From Desulfotomaculum sp. (GTDB lineage Bacteria; Bacillota; Desulfotomaculia; Desulfotomaculales; Nap2-2B), in assembly GCA_003485325.1 (NCBI GenBank), contig DMZI01000022.1:1-12079 (forward strand): a stretch of 12,079 nt of DNA, written 5' to 3'. This document shows, in pieces, positions 1-6,783 of this stretch (the stretch's first letter is position 1; each line of letters begins with the position of its first letter). A program made the position numbers and the translations under genes. The notes beneath the pieces were generated by a model, which saw only the letters and a list, made by a program, of their open reading frames with translations, was not told the DNA's origin and did not search any database.

Positions 1-130
1 TATCTTTATATATCTTTCACTACCTTTATAATTCTACCCCATGGGAAAAATTACTCCTGGAGAAGTTAATTTTTTAGAGATTTTTTTGAGGTTTTTGCAC
101 CGGAATCACTGAATGTATATTTCCCGATGC

Positions 131-159
131 TTGACAGTGGATTATTCTTTTGCTATCCT
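131..159 (+). promoter_or_regulatory. Sigma-A-type promoter with extended -10, upstream of thi4
   Basis: A perfect -35 hexamer TTGACA (131-136) is followed by a 17-base spacer and a -10 hexamer TATCCT (154-159). The -10 is preceded by TGC at 151-153, which makes it an extended -10. Transcription would start near 166 and leave a leader of about 210 bases before the thiazole synthase start codon. The stretch 1-130 is AT-rich with several T runs, and I see no gene in it. The assignment rests on hexamer match and spacing only. Confidence 0.7.
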
Positions 160-202
160 TAAACACAACCTTAATTCTCTATTTGTTGGGTTAAAATTTA
201 GT

Positions 203-223
203 AAGGCTCCTGACCGGAGCTTT
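203..223 (+). promoter_or_regulatory. Hairpin in the thi4 leader followed by a T run
   Basis: AAGGCTCC (203-210) can pair with GGAGCTTT (216-223) around a 5-base loop, giving an 8-bp stem with one G-U pair. T221-T225 forms the end of the stem and a short T run. It lies inside the leader that the 131-159 promoter would transcribe. Just downstream, AGGCTT (230-235) can pair with AAGCCT (251-256), or the overlapping CTTCCC (233-238) can pair with GGGAAG (260-265). These last two pairings compete. This could be a weak terminator or one arm of a structured regulatory leader. I do not recognise a known riboswitch. Confidence 0.4.
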
Positions 224-304
224 TTGGAAAGGCTTCCCAACCTGAACACAAAGCCTGCCGGGAAGGACAAGCAAAAGGAAAGGATGCCTTTTAATAATTT
301 CTGG

Positions 305-340
305 GGCACACCTTCTCCGTTAAACAGGTGTGCTATTTTT
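305..340 (+). terminator. Intrinsic terminator or attenuator in the thi4 leader
   Basis: GCACACC (306-312) pairs perfectly with GGTGTGC (327-333), extended by a possible G305-T334 wobble, around a 14-base loop. A T-rich tail (TATTTTT, 334-340) follows. It lies between the 131-159 promoter and the thiazole synthase start at 378, with the gene's Shine-Dalgarno (361-367) after it. A terminator placed between promoter and gene suggests transcription attenuation. It could instead end an upstream transcript. The GC content of the stem and the loop size are only moderate. Confidence 0.5.
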
Positions 341-377
341 ATCGACAGTTTGAAGAACTCAAAGGAGAGAACTGACC

Positions 378-1148
378 ATGCAAATTGAAGACATTATTGT
401 TTCCAGGGCGATCATCACCAGCTACATGGAGGAATTACTTGGAGCCCTGGATTCCGATGTGGCGGTTGTGGGAGGAGGACCAGCCGGACTGGCCGCCGCT
501 TATTATCTTGCCAGGGGCAACCTCCGGGTAGTGCTGTTTGAAAGCAAGCTTAGTGTTGGCGGCGGGATGTGGGGCGGCGGCATGATGTTCAACAAGATTG
601 TGGTCCAGGATGAGGCGAGGCCTATCTTGGAAGAGATGGGTATAAAATATAAAACTTTTGAACAGGGATACTACTGCGCCGATTCAGTGGAAGCTGTGGC
701 AGCTTTGGCGTTAAATGCGGTCCGCGCCGGAGCAAGAATTTTTAACCTGATTTCAGTTGAGGATGTGATGGTGCGGGAGGAGAGGATTACCGGCCTGGTT
801 CTCAACTGGAAAGCGGTAGGAATGGCCAACCTGCATGTCGATCCGCTGGCTGTCAACTCCAAATATGTAATAGATTCGACCGGACATGATGCGCAGGTAA
901 CAAATATAGTCGTCCGAAAGCTGAAGGGAAAACTAAACACCCAATCGGGAGCGCTTGAAGGGGAAAAATCCATGTGGGCTTCCCGCGGGGAAGAGGCCAT
1001 TCTGGCCAATACAATTGAGGTCTATCCTGGACTGTATGTGGCGGGTATGGCGGCAAACGCTGTTGTCGGAGGTTATCGGATGGGTCCTGTCTTTGGCGGA
1101 ATGCTTTTGTCAGGCCAGAAGGTTGCCCAATTAATTCTAAACAGATAG
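378..1148 (+). CDS. thi4: Thi4-family thiazole synthase, sulfide-dependent type
   Basis: Makes the adenylated thiazole precursor of thiamine from NAD, glycine and a sulfur source, in the cytosol. The 256-residue product is of normal length for bacterial and archaeal Thi4. It opens with a dinucleotide-binding loop VGGGPAG (31-37) and the acidic residue E55 after beta-2 (FES). Glycine-rich GGGMWGGGMMF (61-71) and C-terminal RMGPVFGG (234-241) follow and are typical of the family. At the position of the sulfur-donating cysteine of yeast Thi4, this protein has H153 in NLHVDPL, as in Methanocaldococcus jannaschii. In the characterised archaeal enzyme that histidine goes with use of free sulfide and multiple turnovers, not suicide chemistry. 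The start has AAAGGAG at 361-367, 10 bases upstream. No other thiamine gene is in the window. The leader carries a terminator-like hairpin, so attenuation is possible. The older label 'ribose 1,5-bisphosphate isomerase' used for some archaeal homologs is less likely. Confidence 0.9.
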   Translation: MQIEDIIVSRAIITSYMEELLGALDSDVAVVGGGPAGLAAAYYLARGNLRVVLFESKLSVGGGMWGGGMMFNKIVVQDEARPILEEMGIKYKTFEQGYYCADSVEAVAALALNAVRAGARIFNLISVEDVMVREERITGLVLNWKAVGMANLHVDPLAVNSKYVIDSTGHDAQVTNIVVRKLKGKLNTQSGALEGEKSMWASRGEEAILANTIEVYPGLYVAGMAANAVVGGYRMGPVFGGMLLSGQKVAQLILNR

Positions 1149-1226
1149 TGTCGGTTGAAACGTTGCGTATTCTTTCCTGAAGGAACAATAAAACTTGTTT
1201 AACGCCGGGTGGAGGCATTGGCGACG

Positions 1227-4200
1227 ATGTTTGTACACCTGCATGTGCATACCGAATACAGTCTTTTGGACGGCGCAGCCAGGATCAAGAAAGTTGCCGC
1301 GGCTGCCCGGGAATTAAACATGCCTGCCTTGGCTATCACTGACCACGGGGTTATGTTCGGTGTTGTAGATTTCTATAAAGCCTGCATAGCGGAAGGAATA
1401 AAACCTATTCTGGGATGCGAAGTGTATGTCGCGCCGCGAACAGCCAAAGACAGGGTTCCGCACGTAGATGACCGCAATTACCACCTTACCCTTTTAGCCG
1501 AGAACGAAGAGGGCTATCGCAATCTGCTTCAGCTCGTCTCACTTGGTTATACGGAAGGTTTTTACTATAAGCCGCGGGTTGACAAGCATTCCCTGGCCCG
1601 CTTCAGCAAAGGTATTATTGCTTTAAGCGGATGCATAGCCGGTGAGGTTGCTGAACTATTGGAAGCAGGTGAGCATGAACTGGCCAGGAAAGCTGCCATG
1701 GAATACAGGGATATTTTCGGCAGGGAAAATTTCTTTCTTGAGCTGCAGGATCATGGTTTGCCCGCCCAGCAAAGAGTAAACAAGGGATTGGTCGAGTTTC
1801 ATAAACAGCTTGACATACCGCTGGTCGTTACCAATGATATCCATTATGTAAATCGTGAACATGCGGAAATGCAGGATATACTCCTTTGTATCCAAACCGG
1901 GAAAACTGTAAACGACCCGGCGCGGCTGAAATTTCAGTCCGATCAGCTTTACCTGAAAAGTGAAGAAGAAATGTTCGCCAATTTTAGCGAACTGGGACAG
2001 GCCCTGGCAGATACATTAAAAATTGCGGAACGTTGCAATGTTGCCCTGAATTTTGGAAAGCAATACCTGCCGGATTACCCGCTGCCCCAGGGAGTTCAGC
2101 CTGACGCATACCTGGAAGAATTATGCCTTGAGGGATTGCGCCGCCGCTATGGCGAGCCTTCCGAGCAGGTAAAACAACGGATGGAATATGAACTTAAAGT
2201 AATTAAGTCAATGAACTATTCCTCCTATTTTCTCGTTGTCTGGGATTTTATTCACTTTGCGCTCTCTAAAGGTATTCCTGTCGGGCCCGGACGCGGTTCC
2301 GCCGCCGGAAGCCTCGTTTCTTACCTTCTGGGAATAACTAATCTTGATCCGCTTAAATACGGCCTGTTCTTTGAACGGTTTTTAAATCCCGAGCGGATAT
2401 CAATGCCGGATGTTGATGTGGACCTCTGCTTTGAACGCAGGCAGGAAGTCATTAATTATGTGACTCAAAAGTATGGCGCCGACCGGGTTGCTCAGATAGC
2501 TACCTTCGGGACAATGGCTGCCCGTGCGGCAATAAGGGATGTCGGCCGCGCTCTGGCAATACCATATGCCGAAGTTGACCGGGTAGCCAAGCTCATACCT
2601 GCGGAACTGCAGATAACCATCGAAAAGGCTTTAAAGGAATCAGCCGAATTAAGGGAACTATACCAGCAAAACCAACAGATTAAAAAGCTCGTCGACATGG
2701 CATCCCTTCTTGAAGGGATGCCGAGGCATATCTCAACACACGCTGCTGGTGTGGTTATTACGCGTGATCTCCTGACTGACTACCTGCCTGTGTATAAATC
2801 TTCCGAAGGTCCGCTGACAACACAGTTCGCCATGAGCCAGGTTGAACAGCTCGGGCTCTTAAAGATAGATCTCCTGGGACTGCGGACATTGACTGTTATT
2901 TCCGACACACTGAAGTTAATTGAAAAAGACGGCGGTCCAAAAATCGATATTGATGAAATATTACTGGATGATCCCAGGACCTATGAACTGCTTGCCTCCG
3001 GGAGTACAATCGGCGTATTTCAACTAGAGAGTTCAGGTATGCGGTCCATCCTGAAAGAGCTTAAACCGGAAATATTTGAGGATATTATAGCTGTTGTTGC
3101 GCTTTATCGCCCTGGTCCGATTGGCAGCGGTATGGTTGAGGATTTTATTAAAAACAAGCACGGAATTAATAAGATACACTACCTTCACCCCAGGCTTGAA
3201 CCAATCTTAAAAAGCACTTACGGAGTTATCCTATACCAGGAGCAGGTCATGCGGATTGCCGGTGAACTGGCCGGGTTCAGTATGGCCAAGGCGGACGAGC
3301 TTCGCAAAGCAATGGGAAAAAAGAAACCGGAATTAATCCATGCCAACAGGAATGACTTTATTGAAGGAGCGTCCGAAAAGGGTATTGATAAGGGAATAGC
3401 ACGTCAAATATTTGACCTGATGGAATATTTTGCTGGTTACGGGTTTAATAAATGCTTAAGCGGAGATGTTTGCATAGTTGACGGAGATGGTAATCTTTGT
3501 ACGTTGAAGGACATGTTTGAAAGCAAAAAGCCGACGACTGTTAAAACACTGGATAGGAATAATAAGATTAGAACAGGTCAGGTAACCGGGATATATCTGA
3601 ATGGTATTAAACCTGTTTACTGTCTAACCACTAAAAAGGGCTTCAGTATTAAAGCGACCGCCAACCATATGTTCTTGACCGAAGGCGGGTGGAAGTCTTT
3701 AGGGAGGCTTAAGACAGGCAATAAAGTTGCTGTATGTGGAGTTCCTTACGGCAATGGGTATAAGCAGTTGGAAAGTATGCACGAACATGGAATGGTTGTA
3801 TCGTGGGATGATATTAGATCAGTTGAACCGGCCGGCAATGAATTTACTTATGACCTGAGCGTGGAAGAAACCCATAATTTTCTGGCTAACGGTTTTGTAG
3901 TTCATAACAGCCACTCGGCGGCCTATGCCATGGTTGCTTACCAGACAGCTTTTCTAAAAGCCAATTACCCGGCGGAATACATGGCGGCGCTGCTTACTTC
4001 AATACGTGACAACACGGATAAGGTAGCAGCTTACATAGAAGAGTGCAGACGGATGAAAATTGAGGTATTACCCCCGGATGTCAACGAGAGCGAGAAGGAT
4101 TTCACGGTCGTGGGCGGCAAAATACGTTTTGGCCTGGCTGCAGTAAAAAATGTGGGCGCCGGAGCGGTAGAAGTAATCGAACAGGATCGCCAGCATTACG

Positions 4201-5087
4201 GGCCTTTTAAAAGCTATACAGATTTCTGCCGCCGTCTGGATACCAGAGTTGTGAACAGGCGTGTTCTGGAAAGCCTGATCAAAAGCGGGGCTTTTGACTC
4301 GCTTGGTCACGGCCGGTCGCAGTTAATGGCGATGATCGAGGCCGGGATGGATTTGGCGGCACAGGCAAGCAGGGAGCGTTCAAATGGGCAGTTGACTTTG
4401 CTTGATTTTTGGGGAGATTCGGCCGGGGACGTATTTTCCATAAAAATGCCCGACCTCAAGGAGTTCTCCTATGGTCAATTACTTGCCATGGAAAAAGAGG
4501 CGCTGGGTCTATATATAAGCGGTCATCCCCTTTCTGAATACAGGTCGGTATTAAACGCACAGGTCAGCGGGTCTGTTTCCGAAGCAAAAGAGATGGAACC
4601 TAAAAGTAACGTTGTTCTAGGCGGGATGATTACAAATGTAAAGAAACTATCCACACGCCGGGGTGAACCCATGGCCAGAGGGCAATTTGAAGATTTGACA
4701 GGTACTATTGAGGTAATTTTTTTCCCGCGCACCTATCAGGAGTATAAGTCTCTGATCAAACCTGAAAAAGTAATTCTCCTGCATGGGCAGATAAACGCAA
4801 ATGGTGAAGACAACAAGGTTATCGCTGAAGTACTTACTCCTGTTGTTAAAAAAAAAGCAAGCAGCGTTTACATCCAAATAAAGAAATCCTCCCTGGAGTT
4901 AATTACCCGTTTGCAATTAATTTTACGAAGTTATCCGGGGCATTCACCGGTATACCTTTACTTTCCCGGCGATAAGAAATTGGCTCGTACACCTGAAGAA
5001 TTTTGGCTGGATTTGTCTACGCCGGTTCTTGTTAAGCTAAGGGAATTAATAGGCGCAGATAATATTAAGGTTAAAGATGATGTTTGA
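1227..5087 (+). CDS. dnaE: DNA polymerase III alpha subunit DnaE, with in-frame mini-intein
   Basis: Polymerase of the C family that extends primers at the replication fork. The precursor is 1286 residues, or about 1134 after removal of the 152-residue intein, normal for DnaE1. The PHP domain begins at residue 1, with metal-ligand candidates HxH (H6, H8), DH (39-40), E65, H86, C136 and DxH (D204, H206), so it may keep a metal site. The palm carries PDVDVD with D397 and D399, and the third catalytic aspartate is D548 in KIDLLGLRTLTVI. PGRGSAAGS and YRPGPIGSG are also intact. After the intein come helix-hairpin-helix sequence (IRFGLAAVKNVGAG) and an OB-fold near the C-terminus. I chose ATG 1227 because GGAGG at 1211-1215 sits 11 bases upstream. 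A GTG at 1209 is in frame but overlaps that site. The gap after thi4 is 78 bases with no clear promoter or terminator, so read-through from thi4 is possible. Firmicutes of this kind usually also carry PolC elsewhere. Confidence 0.95.
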   Translation: MFVHLHVHTEYSLLDGAARIKKVAAAARELNMPALAITDHGVMFGVVDFYKACIAEGIKPILGCEVYVAPRTAKDRVPHVDDRNYHLTLLAENEEGYRNLLQLVSLGYTEGFYYKPRVDKHSLARFSKGIIALSGCIAGEVAELLEAGEHELARKAAMEYRDIFGRENFFLELQDHGLPAQQRVNKGLVEFHKQLDIPLVVTNDIHYVNREHAEMQDILLCIQTGKTVNDPARLKFQSDQLYLKSEEEMFANFSELGQALADTLKIAERCNVALNFGKQYLPDYPLPQGVQPDAYLEELCLEGLRRRYGEPSEQVKQRMEYELKVIKSMNYSSYFLVVWDFIHFALSKGIPVGPGRGSAAGSLVSYLLGITNLDPLKYGLFFERFLNPERISMPDVDVDLCFERRQEVINYVTQKYGADRVAQIATFGTMAARAAIRDVGRALAIPYAEVDRVAKLIPAELQITIEKALKESAELRELYQQNQQIKKLVDMASLLEGMPRHISTHAAGVVITRDLLTDYLPVYKSSEGPLTTQFAMSQVEQLGLLKIDLLGLRTLTVISDTLKLIEKDGGPKIDIDEILLDDPRTYELLASGSTIGVFQLESSGMRSILKELKPEIFEDIIAVVALYRPGPIGSGMVEDFIKNKHGINKIHYLHPRLEPILKSTYGVILYQEQVMRIAGELAGFSMAKADELRKAMGKKKPELIHANRNDFIEGASEKGIDKGIARQIFDLMEYFAGYGFNKCLSGDVCIVDGDGNLCTLKDMFESKKPTTVKTLDRNNKIRTGQVTGIYLNGIKPVYCLTTKKGFSIKATANHMFLTEGGWKSLGRLKTGNKVAVCGVPYGNGYKQLESMHEHGMVVSWDDIRSVEPAGNEFTYDLSVEETHNFLANGFVVHNSHSAAYAMVAYQTAFLKANYPAEYMAALLTSIRDNTDKVAAYIEECRRMKIEVLPPDVNESEKDFTVVGGKIRFGLAAVKNVGAGAVEVIEQDRQHYGPFKSYTDFCRRLDTRVVNRRVLESLIKSGAFDSLGHGRSQLMAMIEAGMDLAAQASRERSNGQLTLLDFWGDSAGDVFSIKMPDLKEFSYGQLLAMEKEALGLYISGHPLSEYRSVLNAQVSGSVSEAKEMEPKSNVVLGGMITNVKKLSTRRGEPMARGQFEDLTGTIEVIFFPRTYQEYKSLIKPEKVILLHGQINANGEDNKVIAEVLTPVVKKKASSVYIQIKKSSLELITRLQLILRSYPGHSPVYLYFPGDKKLARTPEEFWLDLSTPVLVKLRELIGADNIKVKDDV
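3453..3908 (+). other. Mini-intein inside DnaE (protein-splicing element)
   Basis: This 152-residue insert interrupts the highly conserved DnaE motif YGFNK/SHSAAYAMVAYQ and is expected to excise itself from the precursor. It has the splicing blocks in order: C1 in CLSGDVCI (block A), T69-x-x-H72 in KATANHMFLT (block B), YDLSVEETHNF at 133-143 (block F), and NGFVVHN at 146-152 with penultimate H151 and terminal N152 (block G). The first residue after it is Ser (S895 of the precursor), a proper +1 nucleophile. All residues needed for splicing are present, so activity is likely. Only about 40 residues separate the N- and C-terminal splicing regions, so there is no homing endonuclease domain. The reading frame is continuous, so this is not a split intein. 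Removing residues 743-894 restores an uninterrupted DnaE. Confidence 0.95.
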
Positions 5088-5119
5088 AAGGGAAAAGTAA
5101 GTCATGTATAGGACATAGC

Positions 5120-5149
5120 TTGTCAGAAAAGCATCATGTGTGCTATGAT
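5120..5149 (+). promoter_or_regulatory. Promoter upstream of mtrB
   Basis: TTGTCA (5120-5125) is separated by 18 bases from TATGAT (5144-5149), with TGC directly before the -10 (extended -10). It lies in the 109-base gap between dnaE and mtrB and would start transcription near 5156. This leaves a short leader of about 40 bases. The Shine-Dalgarno GAGTGAGG is just upstream of the mtrB ATG. No terminator is visible after dnaE, so read-through may also contribute. Confidence 0.55.
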
Positions 5150-5196
5150 TTGCTTGTAAAATATTTGTTAAATAAAGGTAATAATGGAGTGAGGTT

Positions 5197-5427
5197 ATGA
5201 CAGAGCCTTATGATTTATATGCTGACTATGTTGTTATAAAAGCCTTGGATAACGGTGTTACTATTATTGGTCTCACCCGCGGCAAGGATACGAAGTTTCA
5301 TCACACAGAGAAGCTGGATAAAGGTGAAATCATGATAGCACAGTTTACCGAGCATACTTCAGCAATCAAAATACGCGGGAAAGTTGAACTGTTAACTAAA
5401 CATGGTAAGACACGAAATGATGAATAG
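5197..5427 (+). CDS. mtrB: Tryptophan RNA-binding attenuation protein TRAP (MtrB)
   Basis: TRAP assembles into an 11-subunit ring that binds tryptophan between subunits. The loaded ring wraps RNA carrying GAG/UAG repeats, repressing trp genes by transcription attenuation or by blocking translation. The 76-residue sequence matches Bacillus MtrB closely through VIKALDNGV, IGLTRGKDTKFHH, EKLDKGE and IAQFTEHTSAIKIRG. The RNA-contact triad of B. subtilis (K37, K56, R58) corresponds here to K39, K58 and R60. Tryptophan-pocket residues corresponding to T25, Q47 and T49 are T27, Q49 and T51. All are conserved, so it should sense Trp and bind RNA. The start is supported by GAGTGAGG a few bases upstream. 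It has its own likely promoter and sits between dnaE and the pfkA region rather than beside folate or trp genes (mtrA-mtrB in Bacillus). No trp gene and no anti-TRAP gene is visible here, so its targets lie elsewhere. Confidence 0.95.
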   Translation: MTEPYDLYADYVVIKALDNGVTIIGLTRGKDTKFHHTEKLDKGEIMIAQFTEHTSAIKIRGKVELLTKHGKTRNDE

Positions 5428-5560
5428 TGTTAAACTTAATTTTAAAAAGTATTTGTAACAAGGCTGAAGGTGGAAAAAGATAAAACTTAATGAATATAAG
5501 ATTGTTAGTTATGTCTATACTTGTTTAAGATGAAGGCCTTAGTATGAAGGGGACTTTGCT

Positions 5561-5755
5561 ATGTGGACAGTAGTTTATATTGCTCCCTGTATGGAAGAAG
5601 CCGAGAAGATACAACGACTTCTTTCACGTGAGGGGCTACTGGTTAAAATAAAAAATATTGGCAGTTCCTCCGGGATGCCGCCCAACAGTTCTATTGAGGT
5701 TCTGGTGCCTGAGTTAGAGGCTGATGAGGCAATGGAGATCATTGATTCCATTTAA
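5561..5755 (+). CDS. Small DUF2007-like protein upstream of pfkA
   Basis: A 64-residue acidic soluble protein with no signal peptide or membrane segment. The pattern is beta (WTVVYIAP), helix (CMEEAEKIQRLLSREG), beta (LLVKIKNIG), a short variable loop with SSGMPPNSS, beta (IEVLVPE) and helix (EADEAMEIIDSI). This is a compact ferredoxin-like fold typical of the DUF2007 putative signal-transducing family, whose function is unknown. From memory, similar short proteins lie just before pfkA in related Clostridia and are sometimes mislabelled glutamate decarboxylase, which a 64-residue protein without a PLP lysine motif cannot be. The start has AAGGGG at 5547-5552 with an 8-base spacer. It ends 59 bases before pfkA on the same strand, so co-transcription is likely. 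The preceding 133-base gap (5428-5560) shows no clear promoter. Confidence 0.75.
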   Translation: MWTVVYIAPCMEEAEKIQRLLSREGLLVKIKNIGSSSGMPPNSSIEVLVPELEADEAMEIIDSI

Positions 5756-5814
5756 ACGCAGCCGGGCTTTTGTAATTGGGTGAGATGTGTCTGTTGTGGC
5801 AAGGGGTTGTTCTT

Positions 5815-6777
5815 ATGCAAAGAATCGCTGTTCTTACCAGTGGCGGTGATGCTCCGGGTATGAACGCAGCAATACGGGCGGTTGTACGCAAGGCGATTTA
5901 TCACGGCCTTGAGGTAATGGGCATTAAAAGAGGTTATAGTGGGTTTATTGAAGCGGACATAGAACCGATGAACCTTCGATCTGTAACTGACATTATCCAC
6001 CGGGGTGGAACTATTTTGCATACTGCACGAAACGAACAGTTTAAAACAGGCCAGGGAAGAGCCATGGTCTGGGAAAATATTGAGCGTTTCGGGATTCAGG
6101 GCCTTGTGGTTATAGGCGGGGACGGTTCTTTTAAGGGGGCCCTCGCTTTAAATGCAGAGTACCATTTGCCTGTTATTTGCCTGCCTGGTACAATTGATAA
6201 TGATATCAGCGAAACGGATTATACAATAGGTTTTGATACAGCAGTCAACTCGGTTGTCGAGGCTATTAACAAAATCAGGGACACCGCTTCGTCTCATGAG
6301 CGTACTTTTATCATCGAGGTAATGGGGCGGGAAACAGGTCTGATTGCTTTGCATTCGGGCCTGGCAGGCGGAGCGGAATCTATTATTATACCTGAATATC
6401 CTTATGATATTGAAAAAATCTGTTCACGTCTAATCCGCAGCTACCGTCAGGGAAGTTCACATAGTATTATTGTTGTTGCCGAAGGCGCCGCCAGCGGTGT
6501 TGAGATAGGCAAAGAAATTAAACAAAGGACCGGTTTCGATACCAAAGTTACTATTTTAGGCCACCTGCAGCGGGGCGGAAACCCTTCCGCTTTTGACAGG
6601 ATACTGGCAAGCATGATGGGTTCTAAAGCGGTAGAATTGCTCATGTCCGGGGAAAATAAAAAAATGGTCGGCTATACCGACGGTCAGGTAGTCGCTATAG
6701 ATCTTGAACAGGTTTGCAACCGGAAGAAGAAAATTGATCTGAACATGTATACTTTGGCGGGAATATTATCCATGTGA
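5815..6777 (+). CDS. pfkA: ATP-dependent 6-phosphofructokinase
   Basis: Phosphorylates fructose 6-phosphate to fructose 1,6-bisphosphate, the committed step of glycolysis, in the cytosol. At 320 residues it matches the classical bacterial tetrameric enzyme. The nucleotide-binding GGDAPGMNA lies at 10-18 and IGGDGS at 100-105. The catalytic loop is PGTIDND at 124-130, with the base at D128. Substrate and effector regions include MGRETGLIALHSGLAGGAE and LGHLQRGGNPSAFDR. G104 in GGDGS and glycine, not lysine, in PGTIDND indicate ATP rather than pyrophosphate as donor. ATG 5815 was chosen because AAGGGG (5801-5806) lies 8 bases upstream and the protein then starts at MQRIAVLTSGG as in family members. 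A longer TTG-initiated form from 5776 would add 13 residues with no family match. It is 6 bases from pyk, so the pair is co-transcribed. Allosteric control is expected but not shown here. Confidence 0.96.
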   Translation: MQRIAVLTSGGDAPGMNAAIRAVVRKAIYHGLEVMGIKRGYSGFIEADIEPMNLRSVTDIIHRGGTILHTARNEQFKTGQGRAMVWENIERFGIQGLVVIGGDGSFKGALALNAEYHLPVICLPGTIDNDISETDYTIGFDTAVNSVVEAINKIRDTASSHERTFIIEVMGRETGLIALHSGLAGGAESIIIPEYPYDIEKICSRLIRSYRQGSSHSIIVVAEGAASGVEIGKEIKQRTGFDTKVTILGHLQRGGNPSAFDRILASMMGSKAVELLMSGENKKMVGYTDGQVVAIDLEQVCNRKKKIDLNMYTLAGILSM

Positions 6778-6783
6778 GGTTAT

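Noticed and set aside
160..300. TPP riboswitch in the thi4 leader, suggested by AACCTGA near 239 and GGGAAGGA near 260.
   Set aside because: The CTGAGA box and the GCGTAGGGA core of the TPP aptamer are missing, and the spacing is wrong. A covariance search would settle it.
113..388. A 91-codon open frame ahead of thi4.
   Set aside because: It spans the promoter and both leader hairpins, overlaps the thi4 start by 11 bases, has no ribosome site, and its protein resembles nothing I know.
1209..1226. GTG at 1209 as the dnaE start.
   Set aside because: It overlaps the GGAGG that serves ATG 1227 and has no ribosome site of its own at proper spacing. The extra six residues do not match DnaE N-termini.
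3453..3908. Split intein or frameshifted dnaE.
   Set aside because: The frame is continuous through both junctions and all splicing blocks lie in one polypeptide.
5428..5560. A TRAP binding site or a terminator after mtrB.
   Set aside because: There is no run of regularly spaced GAG/TAG triplets, and the only hairpin is a 4-bp AT stem.
5776..5814. TTG at 5776 as the pfkA start.
   Set aside because: It adds 13 residues without family match, and ATG 5815 has a well-spaced AAGGGG.
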